Shown here: one piece after another, positions 1 through 5,933 of the stretch
How the letters are laid out: the number at the start of each line of letters is the position of its first letter
How positions within the stretch are numbered: the stretch's first letter is position 1
Made by a program: the position numbers and the translations under genes
Notes under the pieces: generated by a model
What the model was told of the DNA's origin: nothing
Databases searched by the model: none
What the model saw: only the letters and a program-made list of their open reading frames with translations
Assembly (NCBI GenBank): GCA_025454125.1
Contig: JALOPA010000056.1
Location: 1-8,251 of the forward strand
Direction: 5' to 3'
Source of the DNA: Thermodesulfobacteriota bacterium
GTDB lineage: Bacteria > Desulfobacterota > DSM-4660 > Desulfatiglandales > HGW-15
Length of the DNA: 8,251 nucleotides

Positions 1-39
1 TCCAAGATATCCGGTGTACTGGAAGCCTACGAAAAATAA
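1..39 (+). CDS. 3' end of upstream gene, probably NuoE/HydC-like [2Fe-2S] subunit (partial)
   Basis: Frame 1 is open from the first base and ends in TAA at 37-39, giving the C-terminal peptide SKISGVLEAYEK. NuoE/HydC (24-kDa thioredoxin-like [2Fe-2S]) proteins often end in a short helix of this kind. That subunit is also the usual gene just upstream of a NuoF/HydB gene, and it is otherwise missing from this set. The stop codon overlaps the Shine-Dalgarno site of the next gene, so the two are co-transcribed and probably translationally coupled. Twelve residues cannot prove the family; the assignment rests mainly on gene order. Confidence 0.45.
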   Translation, partial: SKISGVLEAYEK

Positions 40-43
40 GGAG
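38..43 (+). promoter_or_regulatory. Ribosome binding site of the NuoF-GltD fusion gene
   Basis: AAGGAG lies 7 bases before the ATG at 51 and overlaps the upstream TAA stop. It supports ATG 51 as the start. Confidence 0.75.
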
Positions 44-50
44 TTCGTTC

Positions 51-3000
51 ATGCCAGCGCTGAAAATAGAAGGACTTTACAAAATCAAAGGGGAAGTGCT
101 CAGGTCCTCGGTTCTTGAGAGCGGGAAGAATTCTGCGCGCATCACGGTGCACATGGGAACCTGCGGAATTTCTTCAGGAGCGGGCGACATCCTGGATGTC
201 TTCAAGGAGGAGTTGAAATCCTCCAAGAGGAAGGACATCTCTGTCACCACGTCCGGGTGTGCAGGAATCTGCAACCGGGAGCACCTCATCACCGTGGAGC
301 GCGTGGGTGAAGAGCCCGTGAAGTACGCGGATGTGACCAAGGAGAAGGCACGGGAAATTTTTCGGAAGCACGTGCTCAAAGGGGAAGGCCTTCCCCAGTG
401 GGTCTTTTCCAGAGGGTGGGAACAGAAGGAAATGGATTTCGAAGGCCCTCCTTCCAAGAAGATCGAGAAGACCCCTCACACGCGGGATATTCCCTTTTTC
501 GGCATGCAGAATCCGGTGGTCATGAAAAACCGCGGGTTGATCCAGGCCGAGCGGATCGAGGAGTACATTGCCCGGGACGGCTACTTTGCCGCAGCCAAGG
601 CCCTCTACCAGATGGGCTCCGAGGAGATCATCCGAGAGGTGAAAACGTCCGGGATTCGAGGACGGGGCGGCGCAGGCTTTCCCACGGGCATGAAGTGGGA
701 GTTTGCTTCCAAGTCGCCGGGCGAAGTGAAATACGTGCTCTGCAATGCGGATGAAGGGGACCCGGGCGCGTTCATGGACCGCTGCGTTCTGGAATCCGAT
801 CCCCATGCGGTGCTGGAAGGCATGATCATCGCGGCCAAGGCCATCGGCTCGCACCAGGGCTACATCTACTGCCGGGCCGAGTATCCCCTGGCCGTCAGGA
901 CGCTGAACCTCGCTATTGGCCAGGCCAGGAACCATGGTCTCCTGGGGAAGAACATCCTCGGCTCGGGATTTGACTTTGACGTGGAGGTGTACCGCGGAGC
1001 CGGCGCCTTTGTGTGCGGTGAGGAGACGGCCCTCATGACCTCCATCGAGGGAAAGCGGGGCATGCCCAGGCCCCGACCTCCTTTCCCCGCGCTCCAGGGG
1101 CTCTGGAGAAAACCGACGGTGCTCAACAACGTGGAGACCCTCGCCAACATCCCCCAGATCATCCTCAACGGGGGCAAGTGGTACGCGAGCATGGGAACCA
1201 TGCGCAGCCGAGGCACCAAGGTGTTTGCCCTCACCGGAGACGTGAAGAACGTGGGCCTGGTCGAGGTCCCCATGGGCATCTCGCTGGGCACCATTATCCA
1301 CGACGTGGGAGGCGGCATTCCCAAAGGCAAGAAGTTCAAGGCCGTGCAGCTGGGCGGGCCTTCGGGCGGGTGTGTGCCGGTCCAGTACCTGAACACCCCT
1401 GTGGATTACGAGTCCATTGTGAAGCTCGGGGCCATCGTGGGCTCGGGCGGAATGATCGTCATGGACGAAGACAAGTGCGTGGTGGACGTGGCCCGCTTCT
1501 TCCTGGAGTTCTGCAAGGATGAGTCGTGCGGCAAGTGCACGCCCTGCCGGGTGGGGACCCAGAAGATGCTGGAGATTCTCGAGAGGATCTGCAACGGCGA
1601 AGGCCAGGAGGGCGACATCGAGCGGCTCGAGAAGTGGGCCGACATCATCAAAAACACGGCCCTGTGCGGTCTGGGCCAGTCCGCGCCCAACCCGGTGCTC
1701 TCCACCATCCGCTATTTCCGGGAGGAATACGAAGCCCACATCCGGGAAAAGCGATGCCCCGCGGCGGTCTGCTCGGCCATGTTCAAGGCGCCCTGCATGC
1801 ACGCCTGCCCCATCAGCATGGACATCCCGAGCTACGTGGCCCTGACCCGGGCCGGCCGGCTGGACGATGCCTACAAGGTGCTGCTCAAGACCAACCCCTT
1901 CCCCAGCATCTGCGGCAGGGTCTGCGACCACCAGTGCGAGAGCAAGTGCCGTAGATCCACGCTGGACGAGCCGGTGAGCATCAAGAACCTGAAACGGTTC
2001 ATCACGGATCACGGGACAAGACCGGTGACCAAGAAGCCCGGTGTCGCCAGGAAGGAGAAAATCGCCGTGGTCGGAGGAGGGCCGTCCGGGCTGACCGCAG
2101 CCAGAGATCTGGCGCTCAGAGGGTACTCGGTGACGCTCTTTGATGAATTCCCGGAACCGGGAGGCATGCTCCGATGGGGAATTCCTGAATACCGCTTGCC
2201 CAGGGACATCCTCCGCAGAGAAATCGACGACATCCTGAACCTGGGGGTGGAGCTGAAGGCCAACACCAAGGTCGGTCGGGATGTCGCGTACGAAGACGTC
2301 GTGAAAGCTTATGACGCCGTGTACCTGGCCATCGGGGCCCAGAAGAGCGCCGGAATGGCCGCAGAAGGGGGGAACCTCGAAGGGGTGGTGGGCGCTGTGG
2401 AGTTCCTCAGGGACGTGAACCTCGGAAAAACGCCGAAGGTGGGTGAACGGGTGGCGATCGTGGGCGGCGGCAACTCCGCGATCGACGCTTCCCGATCCGC
2501 TCTCAGGCTGGGCGCCAAGGAAGTGACCATCCTCTACCGCAGAACCCGGGAGGATATGCCTGCGCAGGAAGAGGAGATCAAGGCGGCAGAGGAGGAAGGC
2601 GTCAAGATCGAGTACCTGGTGAACCCTGTCCGGTTCCAGGGCTCCAACGGCCGGATCGAACAGGTGATCTGCCGCCGCATGGTCCTTGGGGAGTTCGACA
2701 ACAGCGGCCGCAAGAAGCCGGTCCCGAAGCTGGGTGAGGACAAGGCCGTGGATGTGGACATGGTCATCCTGGCCATCGGACAGGAAACCGTGTTTCCCTT
2801 TGACGCCAAAGCCGGAGCCGTACCGGTCAACAAGAACGGCTTCATCGAGGTGGTCAAAGGCAGGAAGACCGCGACCAAGACCCCCATGGTTTTCGCAGGA
2901 GGAGATGTGGTGACCGGACCGGACACCGTGGTGGGCGCCATTGCCGCCGGGCATCACGCGGCCAACGAGATCGACCAGGCCATCCGCCTGAAGAACGGGG

Positions 3001-3203
3001 AAGCCTTCTCCTTGCCTCCGGAGGAGGAGATCGACGTTCCCATGATCGTCGACGAGGAGATCCGCGAGGCGGAACGAGCCTGCACGCTGGAGGCAGGGTG
3101 TGCGGATCGCATCAAGGACTTCCGGGAGGTGGAACTCGGGTTGTCCAGAGAAGATGCCTTCAAGGAATCGTGCCGGTGCCTGCGTTGCGACGCCAAAGCA
3201 TGA
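51..3203 (+). CDS. HydB/NuoF-type flavoprotein fused to a GltD/NfnB-type NADPH oxidoreductase, hydrogenase diaphorase subunit
   Basis: Predicted cytoplasmic diaphorase subunit that exchanges hydrogenase electrons with NAD(H), and probably NADP(H). Residues 30-105 are a thioredoxin-like [2Fe-2S] domain (C38, C70, C74). Residues 160-560 are NuoF: the FMN/NADH glycine motif GRGGAGFPTG (203-212), CNADEGDPGAF (231-241), a CGEETAL motif (322-328), an SLBB region, and the [4Fe-4S] ligands C493, C496, C499 and C539. CPAAVC (569-574), a HydB-like junction, follows. Residues 580-650 are a GltD-type two-cluster domain (C582, C586, C621, C625, C629, C633). Residues 669-975 are the flavin disulfide reductase fold, with the FAD motif GGGPSG (675-680), the second Rossmann motif GGGNSA (805-810), the NADPH-type YRRTREDMPA (829-838) and GGDVVTGPDT (950-959). 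The tail has C1041, C1043 and C1046. HydB proteins of about 600 aa normally end in a plain ferredoxin domain, so this 1050-aa fusion is unusual. Domain calls are firm; physiological direction and bifurcation are inferred. Confidence 0.93.
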   Translation: MPALKIEGLYKIKGEVLRSSVLESGKNSARITVHMGTCGISSGAGDILDVFKEELKSSKRKDISVTTSGCAGICNREHLITVERVGEEPVKYADVTKEKAREIFRKHVLKGEGLPQWVFSRGWEQKEMDFEGPPSKKIEKTPHTRDIPFFGMQNPVVMKNRGLIQAERIEEYIARDGYFAAAKALYQMGSEEIIREVKTSGIRGRGGAGFPTGMKWEFASKSPGEVKYVLCNADEGDPGAFMDRCVLESDPHAVLEGMIIAAKAIGSHQGYIYCRAEYPLAVRTLNLAIGQARNHGLLGKNILGSGFDFDVEVYRGAGAFVCGEETALMTSIEGKRGMPRPRPPFPALQGLWRKPTVLNNVETLANIPQIILNGGKWYASMGTMRSRGTKVFALTGDVKNVGLVEVPMGISLGTIIHDVGGGIPKGKKFKAVQLGGPSGGCVPVQYLNTPVDYESIVKLGAIVGSGGMIVMDEDKCVVDVARFFLEFCKDESCGKCTPCRVGTQKMLEILERICNGEGQEGDIERLEKWADIIKNTALCGLGQSAPNPVLSTIRYFREEYEAHIREKRCPAAVCSAMFKAPCMHACPISMDIPSYVALTRAGRLDDAYKVLLKTNPFPSICGRVCDHQCESKCRRSTLDEPVSIKNLKRFITDHGTRPVTKKPGVARKEKIAVVGGGPSGLTAARDLALRGYSVTLFDEFPEPGGMLRWGIPEYRLPRDILRREIDDILNLGVELKANTKVGRDVAYEDVVKAYDAVYLAIGAQKSAGMAAEGGNLEGVVGAVEFLRDVNLGKTPKVGERVAIVGGGNSAIDASRSALRLGAKEVTILYRRTREDMPAQEEEIKAAEEEGVKIEYLVNPVRFQGSNGRIEQVICRRMVLGEFDNSGRKKPVPKLGEDKAVDVDMVILAIGQETVFPFDAKAGAVPVNKNGFIEVVKGRKTATKTPMVFAGGDVVTGPDTVVGAIAAGHHAANEIDQAIRLKNGEAFSLPPEEEIDVPMIVDEEIREAERACTLEAGCADRIKDFREVELGLSREDAFKESCRCLRCDAKA

Positions 3204-3227
3204 TGAAATCCGCCGGCGCGGATTTCA
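3204..3227 (+). promoter_or_regulatory. Perfect intercistronic hairpin
   Basis: Directly after the TGA of the fusion gene, TGAAATCCGC (3204-3213) pairs perfectly with GCGGATTTCA (3218-3227) around a CGGC loop. No T-run follows (the next bases are CAGGGAGAG), so it does not look like an intrinsic terminator. It could stabilise or process the mRNA, tune the ratio of subunits on either side, or bind a regulator as a DNA palindrome. The structure is seen directly; the role is inferred. Confidence 0.7.
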
Positions 3228-3245
3228 CAGGGAGAGAAGAGGAAT

Positions 3246-5333
3246 ATGGAAGCCAATCAGAAGACTGTGAAGATCACGATGGATGAGAAGGAGCTGGTGG
3301 TTCCGGACGGGATCACTGTTCTGGAGGCTGCTCAGAGGAACAACATTCACATCCCGACCCTGTGCCACCATCCCGCTCTAACGAACTGGGGGGGATGCCG
3401 GATGTGCGTGGTGGAGGTGGACGGGTCTCCCAAGCTTTCGGCCAGCTGCGTCTTGCCGGTGCGCGACGGTATGGAGGTGGTCACCCACAATGACCGCATC
3501 CTCGAAAGCCGGCGAACGGTCCTGGAGTTCCTCTTCGCCGAGAGAAACCACTACTGCATGTTCTGCCCCCAGAGCGGAGACTGCGAGCTTCAAACGCTGG
3601 CCTATGAGCTGGGCATGGACCATCTCACCATGTCCTTCTCCTTCAACTCCTTTCCCACGGATGTGACCAACGAGTACATGACCATTGACCACAACCGCTG
3701 CATCCTGTGCGGGAGGTGCGTGAGGGCCTGTGCGGAGATTGCCGGCACCCGTGTGCTCAGCTTCCACAACCGCGGGCCCCGCAACCTCGTGGGCTTGGAC
3801 CTCCACGCCAGCCGGGAGGGATCCACCTGTTTCGGGTGCGGCGTGTGCCTTCAGGTCTGTCCCACCGGAGCCATCACGAACCGCTACAGGACTCACTACG
3901 CCGTGAAAGGCCACGCCAAGGACTGGCAGGCCAAGGACTCCCTGTGCGCCGAATGCGGGCTGCTCTGTCCCACCACGTCCCAGGTCCATGACCACATGCT
4001 GATCAAGGTGGACGGAAAGCTCTCGCCGGACCCGGAGCGGCCCGACCGAGGCCAGCTCTGCTACAAAGGACGATTCGAGGTGCTGAAGAGCGGGGGCAAA
4101 CGCCTGGTTCGCCCCATGGTGAAGGGAGAGGACGGCACATGGAAAGAGGAATCCTGGGATCGAGCCCTGGGTCTTGTGGCAGAGAAACTGAAAGCCGTCC
4201 GGCGCACCGAAGGGGGGAAAGCCCTCTTCGGGCTGGCCTCGAGCGCTCTGTCCAATGAGGAGCTCTATCAGTTCAAGGACCTCATGGTCAAAGGCTGTTC
4301 CGCGGGCCATGTGGGGAGCCTCGATGCAGAGCATTTCAAAGCCGTCTCCAGGGCCTGGGAGTTGAAGGGAGAGCCGCTCAAGGAGGCGTCGTGGAAGATG
4401 ATCCCCGAGGCGGATTTCATTCTTCTTCTCGGGGCCGATCCGTATCAGACCCAGCCGATCGTCTCCACCCTGGTGCGGAGGGCGATCCTCGAAAGGGGCA
4501 TTCCGGTAGGCGTGGCCGGCGACATGGATCACATGCCGCCCTTTGCCTCTTTTCAGTTTCCGTTGAAAGACGAGCATCTGCCGCTGTTCATCAAAACCTT
4601 CCGTGCGGAAGCGGAAGCGTCAGGGAAAAAGAGCTCCAAGAAGGGCAAGGAATCCCTCAAGGTCAAACCCGGGGCGGCGGACGTCTCCGCGCTCCTGAAA
4701 GAGGCGGGGCTGCCCAAGGGGGCCAAAAAGGCTTTCCAGGAGATGGTGTCCGCTTTTGTCGCCTCGACCCGTCCGCTGATCCTGGTGGGAGAAGCGGTGA
4801 CGGGCCTCAAGAGCCCCTCCGCGTTTCAGGATGCCGTGAGGCTGGCCCTGGCCAAAGGGCTTGATTCCGGGAAGAGCCTGAGGCTTATGGCCCTCAAGCC
4901 TTACGGCAACAGTGCCGGGGCCTGGAAATTGGGGCTCTCGTCGAACGGCGTTTCCAGGATCAAGGATTCATGGAAGGCCGGCCTCCTCTGCCTGGGTCAT
5001 CCGAAAGACATGAATTCAAGAGCCGTGGCTGAGCTCGGAGACCTGGAATTCCTGGCCGTGATCAGCCCCTATTTCCCTGAAGCCCTGGCGGAACGGTGTC
5101 AGGTGGTTCTCCCCAAGCCTCTGGGACTGGAATCGGCAGGCACCTACACCTCTGTGGACGGCTGGGAGACCGGGTTCGTGAAGAAAGTCATGGAACCGCC
5201 CGAGGGCGTGAAGGACTCGTGGGAGACCCTGACCTTGCTGGCGGACCACATAGGGTCCCGGCAGAAATCCAAGACCTGGGAGGACCTGTCCCAGAAAGCG
5301 CAAAAGGCGATCAAGAGCTGGAGGCCCGCATAA
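3246..5333 (+). CDS. HoxU/NuoG-like iron-sulfur subunit of [NiFe] hydrogenase (HydA/BfuA-type)
   Basis: Predicted electron conduit between the hydrogenase module and the flavoprotein. Residues 7-75 are a plant-type [2Fe-2S] ferredoxin domain (C40, C51, C54, C68). Next is the NuoG/HoxU His-Cys3 [4Fe-4S] site, H102, C104, C107 and C113, in the H-x-C spacing typical of HoxU rather than the Hx3C of complex I NuoG. A two-[4Fe-4S] ferredoxin domain follows (C152, C155, C158, C162; C195, C198, C201, C205), then the N-terminal cluster motif of molybdopterin oxidoreductases (C234, C237, C241, C272). Residues 285-650 resemble a shortened molybdopterin-oxidoreductase body, with no in-frame UGA and no recognisable catalytic Cys/Sec loop, so it is probably structural as in NuoG. 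Residues 453-475 form a Lys/Ser-rich linker. At 695 aa it is much longer than HoxU (about 240 aa) and somewhat shorter than many NuoG proteins. ATG 3246 is the only start that keeps the whole ferredoxin domain. The Shine-Dalgarno is diffuse (AGGGAG at 3229-3234, AGAGGA at 3238-3243). A formate dehydrogenase function was considered and judged unlikely. Confidence 0.9.
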   Translation: MEANQKTVKITMDEKELVVPDGITVLEAAQRNNIHIPTLCHHPALTNWGGCRMCVVEVDGSPKLSASCVLPVRDGMEVVTHNDRILESRRTVLEFLFAERNHYCMFCPQSGDCELQTLAYELGMDHLTMSFSFNSFPTDVTNEYMTIDHNRCILCGRCVRACAEIAGTRVLSFHNRGPRNLVGLDLHASREGSTCFGCGVCLQVCPTGAITNRYRTHYAVKGHAKDWQAKDSLCAECGLLCPTTSQVHDHMLIKVDGKLSPDPERPDRGQLCYKGRFEVLKSGGKRLVRPMVKGEDGTWKEESWDRALGLVAEKLKAVRRTEGGKALFGLASSALSNEELYQFKDLMVKGCSAGHVGSLDAEHFKAVSRAWELKGEPLKEASWKMIPEADFILLLGADPYQTQPIVSTLVRRAILERGIPVGVAGDMDHMPPFASFQFPLKDEHLPLFIKTFRAEAEASGKKSSKKGKESLKVKPGAADVSALLKEAGLPKGAKKAFQEMVSAFVASTRPLILVGEAVTGLKSPSAFQDAVRLALAKGLDSGKSLRLMALKPYGNSAGAWKLGLSSNGVSRIKDSWKAGLLCLGHPKDMNSRAVAELGDLEFLAVISPYFPEALAERCQVVLPKPLGLESAGTYTSVDGWETGFVKKVMEPPEGVKDSWETLTLLADHIGSRQKSKTWEDLSQKAQKAIKSWRPA

Positions 5334-5366
5334 CCGCAAGGCGCATGTGTCGGCCGAGCTAAAGCC

Positions 5367-5373
5367 GGAGGAG
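5367..5373 (+). promoter_or_regulatory. Strong ribosome binding site of the hydrogenase small subunit gene
   Basis: GGAGGAG ends 5 bases before ATG 5379. It is the strongest Shine-Dalgarno match in the window and fixes the start. Confidence 0.8.
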
Positions 5374-5378
5374 AATTC

Positions 5379-5921
5379 ATGGGAGTACCTAAAGTAGCGA
5401 CAGTATGGTTTGAAGCGTGTTCCGGTTGTCATATGTCCTTCTTGGATCTAGATGAAGACCTGGTGGGCCTCCTGTCCAAGGTGGAGCTCACCTTCAGCCC
5501 CATCACGGATTTCAAGGATTACGCTTTCCCGGAACTGGACGTGGGCATCATTGAAGGGGGCATCGGGAACGAGGAACATCTGGAACTGGCCCACAAGCTC
5601 AGAAAACACTGCAAGGTGCTGGTGGCCTGGGGGGACTGTGCCGTGTTCGGAGGCGTCAACACCCTGCGCAACTGGCTTCCCAAAACCGAGGTCTTGCGCC
5701 GCGGCTACGTGGAGACGGAAAGCACCGTGGACGGGGTGATCCCTGTCCATGAAGAGATTCCGCCCCTTCTCGACAAGGTTCTCCCGGTCAACCAGGTGGT
5801 TCCGGTGGACGTGTATGTGCCGGGATGCCCGCCCTCTCCGGAGGTGCTGGCCTACAGTCTGGTGTCCATTCTTCAGGGGAGGACTCCCATTCTTCCGAAT
5901 GAGATGCTGCATTTTGATTAA
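5379..5921 (+). CDS. hoxY: [NiFe]-hydrogenase small subunit, group 3 (HoxY/HydS-type)
   Basis: This subunit carries the [4Fe-4S] cluster next to the Ni-Fe site and passes electrons to the iron-sulfur subunit. The four expected ligands are visible: C14 and C17 in EACSGC near the N-terminus, C87 in GDCAVFGG, and C150 in VPGCPPSPE. At 180 aa it matches the short HoxY/MvhG-type small subunits. Like them it lacks the C-terminal part that binds medial and distal clusters in membrane-bound uptake hydrogenases. There is no twin-arginine signal peptide and no membrane anchor, so the enzyme is cytoplasmic. It lies 45 bases after the iron-sulfur subunit gene and 12 bases before the large-subunit gene. 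Automated annotation may label it NADP oxidoreductase or NADH:ubiquinone oxidoreductase 20-kDa family, because the fold is shared with NuoB. Family membership is clear; hoxY versus hydS naming depends on the complex type. Confidence 0.93.
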   Translation: MGVPKVATVWFEACSGCHMSFLDLDEDLVGLLSKVELTFSPITDFKDYAFPELDVGIIEGGIGNEEHLELAHKLRKHCKVLVAWGDCAVFGGVNTLRNWLPKTEVLRRGYVETESTVDGVIPVHEEIPPLLDKVLPVNQVVPVDVYVPGCPPSPEVLAYSLVSILQGRTPILPNEMLHFD

Positions 5922-5925
5922 GGAG
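5920..5925 (+). promoter_or_regulatory. Ribosome binding site of the large-subunit gene, overlapping the upstream stop
   Basis: AAGGAG shares two bases with the TAA of the small-subunit gene and ends 8 bases before ATG 5934. This arrangement favours coupled, equimolar synthesis of the two hydrogenase subunits. Confidence 0.75.
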
Positions 5926-5933
5926 ATAGAAAT

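Noticed and set aside
174..2957. Long open frame on the minus strand (927 codons) opposite the NuoF-GltD fusion
   Set aside because: Its translation lacks recognisable domains and is rich in His, Gly and Pro, as expected from the antisense of a GC-biased coding sequence. The + strand frame has complete catalytic motifs throughout.
51..3203. Two separate genes (nuoF and gltD) or a sequencing-made fusion
   Set aside because: The frame is continuous through the junction near residues 570-650, with no stop codon, no internal Shine-Dalgarno plus start in place, and conserved motifs on both sides in the same frame.
3204..3227. Rho-independent terminator after the fusion gene
   Set aside because: The stem is good, but no T-run follows and a ribosome binding region begins at once.
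3378..4577. Minus-strand open frame of 399 codons opposite the NuoG-like gene
   Set aside because: No domain signature or convincing start context; it covers the cluster-ligand region of a clear + strand gene.
3246..5333. Formate dehydrogenase catalytic subunit
   Set aside because: The molybdopterin-type cluster motif suggested it, but there is no in-frame UGA or catalytic Cys loop, the fold is shortened, and true hydrogenase subunits follow. A NuoG-like electron-transfer role fits better.
5350..5369. Inverted repeat TCGGC...GCCGG before the small-subunit gene
   Set aside because: Only four perfectly paired bases at the ends, within chance expectation in GC-rich DNA.
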